Origin: Microbacterium sp. CH12i
Lineage (GTDB): Bacteria; Actinomycetota; Actinomycetes; Actinomycetales; Microbacteriaceae
Assembly: GCF_000685355.1 (NCBI RefSeq)
Contig: NZ_JHET01000013.1
Span: 1 to 64,000 of the forward strand
Direction of reading: 5' to 3'
Length of the DNA: 64,000 bases
The stretch's first letter is position 1. Every line of letters starts with the position of its first letter. A program made the position numbers and the translations under genes. Positions 45,788 through 53,854 of the stretch are shown here, piece by piece. The notes under the pieces were generated by a model. That model was not told the DNA's origin. It worked only from the letters and a program-made list of their open reading frames with translations, and did not search any database.

Positions 45788-46590
45788 TTGCCTCCGAATT
45801 CGCTGGTCATCGATGCAAAATGCCGCTCAGGGTCTGGGGATGCCGCGCGGAGTTCTTGGGTATAGGGGTCCTGCGGTCGCAGGATGACATCGTCTGCAGT
45901 GCCGTGCTCGACGATCCTGCCCTGATTGAGCACCATGATCTCGTCGCTGAAATGCCGCGCGGTGGCGAGGTCGTGCGTGATGTACAGCACGCCTAGCCCC
46001 TCTTCGCGTTGCAGGTCGGCGAGCAGGTTCAGCACTCCCAGACGGATCGAGACGTCAAGCATCGATACGGGCTCGTCAGCGACCAGGATTTTCGGTCGCG
46101 AGGCCAGCGCTCGGGCGATCGCCACGCGTTGACGCTGTCCGCCAGACAGCTCGTGAGGTCGGCGGTCGATCACGGCATCAGGAACCAATCGAACACGCTC
46201 CAGCAACCAACGCACCTCCGCCTCCGTCTCCGCCTTCGCAACCACGTTGTCTAGACGCAGGGGGCGTTCGAGGTGGTATCTGATGGAGTGGTACGGGTTG
46301 AGTGAAGCGAACGGGTCTTGGAAGACCATTCGCAGCTGTTGCCGGTACTTCCGCAGGCCTCGGCCTCGGCGCGGAATGGGTTTGTCATCAAGCAGCACCT
46401 CGCCGCTGGTCGGCGTCTCGAGTTGCGTCAGGATCTTCGCGATCGTCGACTTGCCGCTACCCGATTGTCCGACCAGACCGATTGTCTGGCCTGAGTGCAG
46501 GGTGAAGCTCACATCGTCGAGTGCGGTGAGTTGACCTGCCCCACGGACGTTGTAGACCTTGGTGACGTGTCGCAGTTCGAGGACGCTCAT
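45784..46590 (-). CDS. ABC transporter ATP-binding protein, DppF/OppF type
   Basis: The 268-residue ATPase has Walker A GLVGQSGSGKSTIAK, signature ELSGGQRQRVAIARALA, Walker B ILVADEPVSMLD and the switch His in YITHDLA. It lacks the C-terminal OppF extension with the iron-sulfur Cys cluster. It works as a heterodimer with the OppD-type ATPase, whose gene overlaps it by four bases. Confidence 0.93.
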   Translation of the reverse strand: MSVLELRHVTKVYNVRGAGQLTALDDVSFTLHSGQTIGLVGQSGSGKSTIAKILTQLETPTSGEVLLDDKPIPRRGRGLRKYRQQLRMVFQDPFASLNPYHSIRYHLERPLRLDNVVAKAETEAEVRWLLERVRLVPDAVIDRRPHELSGGQRQRVAIARALASRPKILVADEPVSMLDVSIRLGVLNLLADLQREEGLGVLYITHDLATARHFSDEIMVLNQGRIVEHGTADDVILRPQDPYTQELRAASPDPERHFASMTSEFGGK

Positions 46591-47411
46591 CGCACCACCA
46601 CGCCCTTCTCACCGGTGAGACGTGGGAACGACGAAAGTAGGGTCTTGGTGTATTCGTCCTGCGGCGAGCGCCAGATCCGCTCGGCGGTATCGAGCTCGAC
46701 GATCTCCCCTTCACGCATGATCGCGATGCGATCGCTGATCTCCAGCAACAGCGGAAGATCGTGGGTGATGAAGATCACCGAGAAGCCGAACTCCGCGCGC
46801 AGCTGTGAGATCTGACGAAGGATCTCGCGCTGCACGAGCACGTCGAGCGCCGTCGTAGGCTCATCCATCACCATCAGCTGGGGCCGAAGGGCCAGCGCCA
46901 TCGCGATCATCACGCGCTGACGCATGCCCCCGGAAAGCTCGTGCGGGAACGAACGGACGCGCTGCGCGCCCACCTTCACGATCTCGAGAAGCTCGACGAC
47001 GGCCTCTCGGCGCTGCTTCCTGTTCATTCCGGGGCGGTGGACTTCGAAGACATCCTCCAGCTGCGCGCCAATGGTGGTGACGGGGTTCAGCGCATTCATC
47101 GCGCCCTGGAACACCATTGAGATTTTGTCCCACCGGAATCTGCGCATCTGCTCGATGTCTAGAGCACCCACATCGATGTCATCGCCAGCGGCATCGTGGA
47201 AGACGACGGAGCCGCTCGTGATTACCGCCGGGGCCTTGAGGAGACGCTGCACACCGTAGGCGAGTGTGGTCTTGCCGCAGCCGCTCTCACCGGCAAGGCC
47301 GAGAATCTCACCGCGCTTCAGTTCGAGGGAGACGTTCTTCACCGCCTCGACGGGCGGGTCAACGTCATACACGACGGAGAAGTCGCGGACGGACAGCAGG
47401 GTGTCTGGCAT
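46587..47411 (-). CDS. ABC transporter ATP-binding protein, DppD/OppD type
   Basis: The 274-residue ATPase starts at ATG 47411 behind GAAGG. Walker [17 protein letters not shown], the Q-loop region [14 protein letters not shown], signature [16 protein letters not shown], Walker [13 protein letters not shown] and [12 protein letters not shown] are all intact. The [13 protein letters not shown] wording is typical of oligosaccharide/peptide importers. It is preceded by the hairpin repeat at 47453-47520, which separates it from the binding-protein gene. Confidence 0.93.
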   Translation of the reverse strand: MPDTLLSVRDFSVVYDVDPPVEAVKNVSLELKRGEILGLAGESGCGKTTLAYGVQRLLKAPAVITSGSVVFHDAAGDDIDVGALDIEQMRRFRWDKISMVFQGAMNALNPVTTIGAQLEDVFEVHRPGMNRKQRREAVVELLEIVKVGAQRVRSFPHELSGGMRQRVMIAMALALRPQLMVMDEPTTALDVLVQREILRQISQLRAEFGFSVIFITHDLPLLLEISDRIAIMREGEIVELDTAERIWRSPQDEYTKTLLSSFPRLTGEKGVVVR

Positions 47412-47452
47412 GGATTTAGCCTTCGTGCGTGGGCGAATCGTGGACAGCAGGA

Positions 47453-47520
47453 CGGTAGCTGAGCCTGTCGAAGCATCCGGTAGCGGATGGCATCCGACTC
47501 TTCGACAGGCTCAGCTACCG
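47453..47520. repeat. REP-like perfect 21-bp inverted repeat between binding-protein and ATPase genes
   Basis: Arms 47453-47473 and 47500-47520 are perfect complements; the right arm begins CTTCGACAGGCTCAG, the same sequence that forms the outer stem at 33366-33457. It begins seven bases past the binding-protein stop and lies upstream of the OppD-type gene on the same transcript. Confidence 0.85.
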
Positions 47521-47526
47521 AACGCC

Positions 47527-49191
47527 CTACTTCGCCTTCAGGTTGGTAAGAATCTGCACGATACCGGGCTGCGTCGGGTCGGCCGAGGCGTACTGGTCAT
47601 CTTCGGACGGGAAGCCGACGTAATTGCGAGTGTTGAACTGGCCGAGCAGCGGGTGTGCGCCCAGCGGGATCGCAGGTACGTCTTCGACAAATGCCTTCTG
47701 CAACACAGCGACGGCGGCCTGACGGTCTTCGTCAGACGACGCGTTGGCGTAGGTATTGAGCGCTTCGGTCACTGCCGGGTTGTCGTACCGGCCGAAGTTG
47801 AACTGCGCCTTGTCGTCGACGATCCACTTCGGGTCCATGGTCGAGGTGTAAAGACCATAGGCGTTGCCGGTGTCTTCGAGCCAGTGGATGATCGCCTGGA
47901 AAGAGCCTTCCTGACGCGCCGCGTCCCAACCGCCCCAGTCGGGCTGGTCGACCTTGACCTCGATGCCGAGAGACTTGTCGAGCTCTTCGGCGATGAGAGC
48001 CTGCTCAGTGTTCCAGTCGCTCCATCCGGCGGGGACGGAGATCGAGAACGAGACAGCCTCGCCATCCGGGTCGATCAGCGCCTCGTCCTTCCAGGTGTAG
48101 CCCGCGTCGGTGAGGATGCTCTTCGCCTTGTCAACGTTGACCTCGTAGTTCACATCCTGGTAGTCGGGAACAATTTCGTCCTCGAGGAGCGTTCCGAGTC
48201 CGGTCACGTTCCAGATCACTTCGCTGGCGCCCTCTCGAGCGATGTCGACATACGCTTGACGGTCAATCGTCCAAGCCAGCGCCTCGCGGAGAGCGGGGTT
48301 GTTGAAGGGCTTGGTCTGCAGGTTGAAGAACAGTGTTCCGGCGCCAGCGGTGGGCGAGACCAGGAAGTGGTTGTCCTCATCTACCGACAGGTAGCTGTCT
48401 TCGATCTGCGGAAGGAACGCCTGCGCCCAGTCCGCCTCGCCGGACGCAAGGGCAGTGGTGAGTGCTGCATTGTCGCCGTAGGAGACGTAGTTGAGCGTGG
48501 GAACGGCCAGCTCGCCGCCCCAATAGTCCTCGTTCGCCGCCAGGGTCACCGATTCGGTTGTCCAGTTCGACAGCACGTAGGGACCGGTGCCGACAGCAAG
48601 GCCTTCGCCGGTGAGCGGGTCGGTGTTGGGGTCTTCGATGTTCTCCCAGATGTGCTGGGGCACGATCGGGGTGTGCAGCACGCGCGCCTGGGCGGTGTAC
48701 TTCGAGTCGCCGAACTTCAGAGTGATCTTGTCGCCGTCGACTGTCGCACCCTGGTAGTTCAGGCCCGCGGAGTCTGTGAGCGTGCCATTGAGGAACTGGT
48801 CGAAGGTGAAGACGATGTCGTCACCGGTGAACGCTGTGCCGTCGCTCCAGTTGACACCGCTGCGCGGGACAACGGTGAGCTCGGTGTAATCGTCGTTCCA
48901 CTCGACAGACTCGGCCAGCCACGGGGTGGTGGCGAGGTCGCCGGTCGGGTTTACGAGCGCGAGAGGCTCGAAGATGACTTTGGCGTAGCCGTACTTCGAC
49001 GCCGAAGAGTCGCCGAGGTAGGGGTTGTGCGATTCAGTGGTGATCGCACCGTCCGGCTTGGCGATCGTGAGGGCGGCACCGGTAGAGCCAGACCCTCCGT
49101 CGCTGCCTCCCGATGGGGAGCATCCGGCGAGGGCACCGACGCTGATGGCGGTAATTGCGGTGATCGCAATCAGTGATTTGCTGAGCTTCAT
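47527..49191 (-). CDS. Family 5 extracellular solute-binding lipoprotein
   Basis: The start is ATG 49191 behind AAGGAGAAG, giving 554 residues. Lipobox ALAGC places the anchored Cys at about residue 24. It has the SBP5 fold (GVNWSDGTAFTGDDIVFTFD, ALREALAWTIDRQAYVDIA, YVLSNWTTESVTLAANEDYW). It collects the substrate for the Opp/Dpp-like importer. Family 5 proteins bind peptides, nickel or oligosaccharides; the GH3 gene in the operon favours a beta-linked oligosaccharide such as cellobiose or gentiobiose. Confidence 0.92.
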   Translation of the reverse strand: MKLSKSLIAITAITAISVGALAGCSPSGGSDGGSGSTGAALTIAKPDGAITTESHNPYLGDSSASKYGYAKVIFEPLALVNPTGDLATTPWLAESVEWNDDYTELTVVPRSGVNWSDGTAFTGDDIVFTFDQFLNGTLTDSAGLNYQGATVDGDKITLKFGDSKYTAQARVLHTPIVPQHIWENIEDPNTDPLTGEGLAVGTGPYVLSNWTTESVTLAANEDYWGGELAVPTLNYVSYGDNAALTTALASGEADWAQAFLPQIEDSYLSVDEDNHFLVSPTAGAGTLFFNLQTKPFNNPALREALAWTIDRQAYVDIAREGASEVIWNVTGLGTLLEDEIVPDYQDVNYEVNVDKAKSILTDAGYTWKDEALIDPDGEAVSFSISVPAGWSDWNTEQALIAEELDKSLGIEVKVDQPDWGGWDAARQEGSFQAIIHWLEDTGNAYGLYTSTMDPKWIVDDKAQFNFGRYDNPAVTEALNTYANASSDEDRQAAVAVLQKAFVEDVPAIPLGAHPLLGQFNTRNYVGFPSEDDQYASADPTQPGIVQILTNLKAK

Positions 49192-49257
49192 TGCTTCTCC
49201 TTGGGCACGGGTCATTGTGCAGGGGTGGACGAGCTGCGGTACTCGGGTAGAGCTTTG

Positions 49258-49308
49258 CTTACCAGTGAGAAAGTAAACTGAATGTGAGGTTACCGACAAG
49301 TAAGTAAG
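49258..49308. promoter_or_regulatory. Cluster of TTAC/GTAA half-sites in the tetR-binding-protein gap
   Basis: The 166-bp divergent gap holds several TTAC and GTAA motifs: CTTAC at 49258-49262, GTAA at 49273-49276, TTAC at 49290-49293 and GTAAGTAAG at 49300-49308, with another CTTAC near 49322. These can be paired as imperfect dyads and are the best candidates for the TetR operator. Spacings are irregular, so which pairs are used is uncertain. Confidence 0.45.
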
Positions 49309-49357
49309 CTTGCAAGTACCGCTTACCAGACCGTTACACTCAGCTCAGGAGGATGCC

Positions 49358-50008
49358 ATGGCCAGTGACACGCAGGACACAACCCGCACTCGTCCTGCCA
49401 CCCGCCTCAAGCGCACAGAAATCCTAAAGGCCGCGGTCGAAATCTTCGGCAACAAGGGCTCGACGAACGGGACCCTTGCCGACGTCGCCGAGCAGGTCGG
49501 GATGACGCACGCTGGCGTGCTGCACCACTTCGGTTCGAAGCAGAATCTGCTGCTCGAGGTACTCGCCTACCGCGATCAGGCCGACGTCGCCGACCTCGTC
49601 GAGCAGCACATTCCGGGCGGACCGGAGTTGTTTCTGCACCTCGTGCGCACTGCATTCGCCAACGAGCAGCGCCCCGGTATCGTGCAGGCCTACACCGTGC
49701 TGTCGTCGGAATCCGTGACCGACGACCACCCGGGGCGGGAGTACTTCGAGGAGCGCTATACGACGTTGCGGCGAGAGGCATCCGAGGCGTTGCACGAGCT
49801 GTGCGTGCAAAAGGGCGTCGCCGATCCGCAGACGATCTCAGCGGCATCGGCCAGCATTCTTGCCGTCATGGATGGCCTGCAGCTGCAGTGGCTCCTGCAT
49901 CCCGACACCGTCGAGCTCGGCGCAGCCAGCGAGTTTGCGATCCGAGCGATCGTGAATGCCGTGCTGCAACCCGGTCCGGAGCTTGAGACTTTTACCCGCA
50001 CCGCCTGA
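49358..50008 (+). CDS. TetR family regulator, probably of the GH3/ABC operon
   Basis: The start is ATG 49358 behind AGGAGG, giving 216 residues. The helix-turn-helix lies at about residues 17-62 (ILKAAVEIFGNKGSTNGTLA, VAEQVGMTHAGVLHHFGSK), followed by an all-helical ligand domain. Its gene is divergent from the binding-protein operon, the standard arrangement for a local repressor with the substrate or its breakdown product as ligand. Confidence 0.9.
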   Translation: MASDTQDTTRTRPATRLKRTEILKAAVEIFGNKGSTNGTLADVAEQVGMTHAGVLHHFGSKQNLLLEVLAYRDQADVADLVEQHIPGGPELFLHLVRTAFANEQRPGIVQAYTVLSSESVTDDHPGREYFEERYTTLRREASEALHELCVQKGVADPQTISAASASILAVMDGLQLQWLLHPDTVELGAASEFAIRAIVNAVLQPGPELETFTRTA

Positions 50009-50032
50009 CGCACACGTCGATAGGCTCGGCCC

Positions 50033-51247
50033 ATGAGCATCGACCTTGAGGCACTGTACATCGACCTGCACCGGCATCCGGAGCTTTCTTTCCAAGAAAC
50101 GCGCACAGCGGGCATCGCCGCCCAACATCTGCGCGATCTCGGACTCGAAGTCGAAGAGGGCGTCGGGATCACCGGAGTTGTCGCCGTGCTCGAGAATGGC
50201 CCCGGCCCCGTTGTCTGGGCACGCGCCGATATGGATGCCCTGCCCGTCGAAGAGCTGACCGGTCTCGCCTATGCGAGCACGGCAACCGGCATCGACCCCG
50301 CGGGCCACACCGTGCCGATCATGCACGCCTGCGGCCATGACATGCACGTGACCGCGATGATCGGCGCCGTCGAAAAACTTGTTGCCGACCGCGCCGACTG
50401 GTCGGGAACCCTTGTCGTGCTCATCCAACCGGCCGAGGAGTACGGCGCCGGTTCGCGCGCGATGCTGGATGCTGGCATCCTCGACCGCTACCCGAAACCA
50501 GACATCGTGCTCGGGCAGCACGTCACACCGCTCCCCGTGGGCACGATCGGTGTGCGACCTGGGCCGCAGATGGCTGCGGCCGACGGCATCACCGTCACGT
50601 TGCACGGCCGCGGTGGGCACGGCTCGCGCCCGCACACCACGATCGATCCTGTGGTGATGGCTGCGGCCACCGTCATGCGCCTGCAGACCATCGCCTCACG
50701 CGAAATTGACCCGCAGGGAGTCGCGGTCGTCACTGTCGGCTCCATCCACGCCGGCACCAAGAACAACATCATCTCGGCCGAGGCGAAGCTCGAGTTGAGC
50801 CTGCGGTATGCGACCGAAGAGATGCGCACCAAGGTGATCGCCAGCGTCGAGCGCATCGTGCGGGCAGAGGCTACGGCATCCGGCGCCGAGCGTGAGCCCG
50901 AGTTCCACACCGATCACCGGCTCCCGCCGACGATCAACGACGCAGATGCTACGGCACGGCTCACCGCGGCCATGGACCGCGCACTCGGCGAAGGCACGGT
51001 TGTTGATCCCGGCATGTTCACCGGCAGTGAAGACGTATCGTGGTTCGCTCGTGATGCCGGAGCACCCCTGGTGTTCTGGTTCTGGGGTGGAGTGGATCCG
51101 GCGACTTTCGCGGCTGCGGTCGAGAACGACAGCGTCGCGAGCGACATCCCGACGAACCACTCGTCGTACTTCGCACCGGTGATCCACCCAACAATCGAGG
51201 TCGGAGTGACGGCGATGGCTACCGCAGTCAGGGAGTTTTTGGACTGA
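50033..51247 (+). CDS. M20 family amidohydrolase (hippurate hydrolase-like)
   Basis: The 404-residue metallopeptidase-fold enzyme has ADMDALPVEE (about 65-74), metal ligands in MHACGHDMHV (about 98-107), catalytic Glu pair in IQPAEEYGAGS and the lid domain starting GRGGHGSRPH. It removes an acyl group from an N-acyl amino acid or similar amide. It follows tetR by 24 bp and may be in the same transcript; a link to sugar import is not obvious. Confidence 0.9.
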   Translation: MSIDLEALYIDLHRHPELSFQETRTAGIAAQHLRDLGLEVEEGVGITGVVAVLENGPGPVVWARADMDALPVEELTGLAYASTATGIDPAGHTVPIMHACGHDMHVTAMIGAVEKLVADRADWSGTLVVLIQPAEEYGAGSRAMLDAGILDRYPKPDIVLGQHVTPLPVGTIGVRPGPQMAAADGITVTLHGRGGHGSRPHTTIDPVVMAAATVMRLQTIASREIDPQGVAVVTVGSIHAGTKNNIISAEAKLELSLRYATEEMRTKVIASVERIVRAEATASGAEREPEFHTDHRLPPTINDADATARLTAAMDRALGEGTVVDPGMFTGSEDVSWFARDAGAPLVFWFWGGVDPATFAAAVENDSVASDIPTNHSSYFAPVIHPTIEVGVTAMATAVREFLD

Positions 51248-51316
51248 CGACGCCCCGCCGACTCTCCTCGTGCCGGCACAACTCCTGAGCGGCGACCAGA
51301 GTCCGGGCGGAACGGG

Positions 51317-52909
51317 TCAGTTGACGCGGATGAGCGAACGCTGCCACCCAGAAGACCCGTCCGGCGCAATCGGCGCTCGTTCTTCGACCTGCATGTCGCC
51401 GTTCTTGTTGATCGCGCGGACGGCGACGTAGTGCGTTCCGGGGGTGGCATCCCACTCCATCAGCCACTGCACCCAAGTGTCTTCATTGACGGGTGCCGAG
51501 AGCGTGGCCGCAACCCAGTCTCCGTTGTCGATGCTCACCTCGACGCTCTCGATTCCGACGCTCTGAGCCCAAGCGACACCGGCGATCGGGATGCGCCCGG
51601 CCTCAACAGCTGCGCCGAGTTTCGGGGTGTCGACCCTCGAGGAGAACTTGATCGGCGCCTCCGCGCTGTATCCGCGCGGCGTCCAATACGCTTCGTCGTC
51701 GGCGAAGGTCGTGACCTTGAGTTCGGTGAGCCACTTGGTCGCCGACACGTATCCATAGAGACCAGGAACGACCATCCGCACGGGGAATCCATGCTCGAGA
51801 GGCAGCGGTTCCCCGTTCATGGCGACCGCCAGGATCGCGTCGAGACCGTCGTCGGTCAGAGCAGACAGCGGCGTGCTCGCGGTGTAGCCGTCAACGCTGC
51901 GCGACAGCACCATGTCAGCTCCGGACTGCGGCCCGGCCTTGGCAAGGACATCGCGCAGCGGCACGCCGAGCCACATCGCGTTGCCCACCAGCTCGCCACC
52001 GACCTCGTTCGAGACGCAGGTCAGCGTGATGGCGTATTCGTCGAGCCCCATGTCGAGGATGTCTTGAAAGCTCAGCTCCACCCGCTGATCGACCATGCCG
52101 TCGATCACGAGACGCCAGGTCTCGGGGTCGATCGTCGGCACGGTGAGCGCGGTATCGACACGGTAGAAGTCCTCATTCGGGGTGAAGAGCGGACTCAGCC
52201 CAGGAACGTCGAGCTCGGCGCCGGACGGCACCGTCACTCTCGAGCGCGGGGACGGCAGGCGCAGAGCGCTGCGGATCGACTCGACAGATGCCACCGCCAT
52301 GCTGACAGTGCGGGCGGTGATACCGACGATGATGGCGGATGCACCGGCAACTGCCGCCAGGACGAAGAAGCGCCGCCGGTCGACACCGGTCGGGGTCCTC
52401 TCACCGTCGGCGTGGCCGGTGGAGGCGCCTGCGTTCGCCGTACCAACTGCGCTATCCCGCCACGCCCGCAGCCGGCGGCAGAGAAGGACGAGAACAAGGA
52501 CGCCGACGACTGTACCTAACACCGGCGGAAGAAAGGCGAGCGGCGTCACACCAGCGCGAGTCAGAATTGCCGCGGTCGAGAGCGCGCCAGCGATGACCAA
52601 CGCGACGGCGCCCAGGGGAGGGCGCACGAACTGCAGGATTCCCGAGATCGCGGAGGCAATGAATACGGCAAGGCCGAGCCCGGCCAACAGGGCGATCTTG
52701 TCGTACTCGCCGAAGGTGGCGATCGCGAACTCCTTGAAGGGCTGCGGCACGATGTCGATCACGAACCCGCCCACCGCGAGGATGGGGCTAGCCGCACGGG
52801 CGAACAACAGCGCGAAGAGCTCCGCCGTTGCCAGGAACACGCCACCGCCGATCACGCCGGCGAGCGCAGACCACAAGATGAATCGTTTAGCACTGCTGCG
52901 CTGGGTCAC
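51317..52909 (-). CDS. Membrane-anchored molybdopterin oxidoreductase of the sulfite oxidase fold
   Basis: The 530-residue protein has four membrane helices (to about residue 145), a linker, a further helix preceded by DRRRFFVLAAVAG that looks like an internal twin-arginine signal, then a sulfite-oxidase-type Mo-binding domain with the Mo-ligand Cys298 in TLTCVSNEVGG and GFPVRMVVPGLYGYVSATKW, and a C-terminal dimerisation domain. The catalytic domain should face outward. Relatives include YedY/MsrP-type reductases and sulfite dehydrogenases. No partner cytochrome gene is adjacent. Substrate unknown. Confidence 0.87.
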   Translation of the reverse strand: MTQRSSAKRFILWSALAGVIGGGVFLATAELFALLFARAASPILAVGGFVIDIVPQPFKEFAIATFGEYDKIALLAGLGLAVFIASAISGILQFVRPPLGAVALVIAGALSTAAILTRAGVTPLAFLPPVLGTVVGVLVLVLLCRRLRAWRDSAVGTANAGASTGHADGERTPTGVDRRRFFVLAAVAGASAIIVGITARTVSMAVASVESIRSALRLPSPRSRVTVPSGAELDVPGLSPLFTPNEDFYRVDTALTVPTIDPETWRLVIDGMVDQRVELSFQDILDMGLDEYAITLTCVSNEVGGELVGNAMWLGVPLRDVLAKAGPQSGADMVLSRSVDGYTASTPLSALTDDGLDAILAVAMNGEPLPLEHGFPVRMVVPGLYGYVSATKWLTELKVTTFADDEAYWTPRGYSAEAPIKFSSRVDTPKLGAAVEAGRIPIAGVAWAQSVGIESVEVSIDNGDWVAATLSAPVNEDTWVQWLMEWDATPGTHYVAVRAINKNGDMQVEERAPIAPDGSSGWQRSLIRVN

Positions 52910-53004
52910 GGTCGTCTCCTCTGTCGCCGGTTTCGGCGTTCTCCCCAGTTATTCGGAGACGAGGCGCAATCGGATGTGACGCGGGGGCAGACTGCGACGA
53001 TCGG

Positions 53005-53703
53005 TCAGACCTCGACGACGTGCGGAGGGGGCGGCGGCGCGAGCTGCCGTAAGGGTTCGCCGTGCGCCTCGCGGTGCAGTCGCTCCATACGGCTGTCGAG
53101 CTCAGAGGCCGCATCCGCCGCATCCGACAGGCTCTGGACGAGGTGCGAGGGAACTTGATTGGCGAACTTGTAGTAGATCTTGTGCTCGAGGCTCGCCCAG
53201 AAATCCATCGCGATGGTGCGAAACTGCACCTCGACCGGCACCAGCAACGGCCCGGTCGACAGGAATACCGGCACGTCGATAATGGCGTGCAGGCTCTTGT
53301 AGCCGTTGGGCTTGGGAGAGGCGATGTAGTCCTTAACCACACGCACGGTGATGTCGTCTTGCTGGGTGAGCAGATCGAACAGCCGGTACACATCCGCGAC
53401 AAAACTGCAGGTGACCCTGACGCCAGCGATGTCGGTGATCTCTTCGCGGATGCGATCGAAGTCGGGCTCTTCGATGCCCTTGCGCGCGATCTTCTCCACG
53501 ATGCTGTCTGGAGTCTTCAGCCGGCTCTTCACGTGCTCGATCGGGTTGTACTCGTGATCGTGAGTGAATTCATCCCGCAGGATGGAAATCTTCGTCTCGA
53601 CCTCGCGCATCCCGAACTCGTACTCGCGCAGGAACTTCTGAAACTCGTCTCGCAGTTCGCGGGTTTGCCGGATGGTTTCTTCGGTGACCTCGATGGTCGT
53701 CAT
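53005..53703 (-). CDS. Small alarmone synthetase (RelA/SpoT synthetase domain only)
   Basis: The 232-residue protein contains the synthetase fold alone: DIAGVRVTCSFVADVYRL, KDYIASPKPNGYKSLHAII and the catalytic VEVQFRTIAMDFWASLEHK. There is no HD hydrolase domain before it and no TGS/ACT domain after it, matching RelQ/YjbM-type enzymes that make (p)ppGpp or pGpp from GTP or GDP plus ATP. The tail is proline-rich (LAPPPPPHVVEV). It is divergent from the KimA-like potassium permease; their promoters share 151 bp. Confidence 0.93.
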   Translation of the reverse strand: MTTIEVTEETIRQTRELRDEFQKFLREYEFGMREVETKISILRDEFTHDHEYNPIEHVKSRLKTPDSIVEKIARKGIEEPDFDRIREEITDIAGVRVTCSFVADVYRLFDLLTQQDDITVRVVKDYIASPKPNGYKSLHAIIDVPVFLSTGPLLVPVEVQFRTIAMDFWASLEHKIYYKFANQVPSHLVQSLSDAADAASELDSRMERLHREAHGEPLRQLAPPPPPHVVEV

Positions 53704-53756
53704 GAAAGCGACGTTACGCGTTGGGGTTCAGAACCGGCTGTACGTTCGCGGCCAGC

Positions 53757-53821
53757 GGATGCCGTGAGGATTCCGTGTGGGTGGGCTCGACACCCGTAGG
53801 GATTCCGTAAGGATGCCGTCC
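53757..53821 (+). promoter_or_regulatory. Four direct GGATKCCGT repeats before the potassium permease (KdpE-like operator)
   Basis: GGATGCCGT (53757), GGATTCCGT (53768), GGATTCCGT (53800) and GGATGCCGT (53811) form two tandem pairs with 11-bp spacing inside each pair and 32 bp between pairs. Tandem 10-11-bp direct repeats on one DNA face are the classic target of OmpR/KdpE-type regulators. They end about 35 bp before the GTG of the permease gene. A -10-like TACGGT at 53841-53846 lacks a -35, fitting activator dependence. Confidence 0.75.
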
Positions 53822-53854
53822 CCCAGAGCTCCATGCGGCGTACGGTCGTCGTTC

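Noticed and set aside
47266..49176. 636-codon plus-strand frame opposite the family 5 binding protein
   Set aside because: Val/Glu/Arg-rich shadow; the opposite strand has a lipobox and SBP5 motifs.
53704..53854. c-di-AMP (ydaO) riboswitch before the KimA-like gene
   Set aside because: The gap is only about 150 bp, is filled with the direct repeats, and shows none of the conserved ydaO helices.
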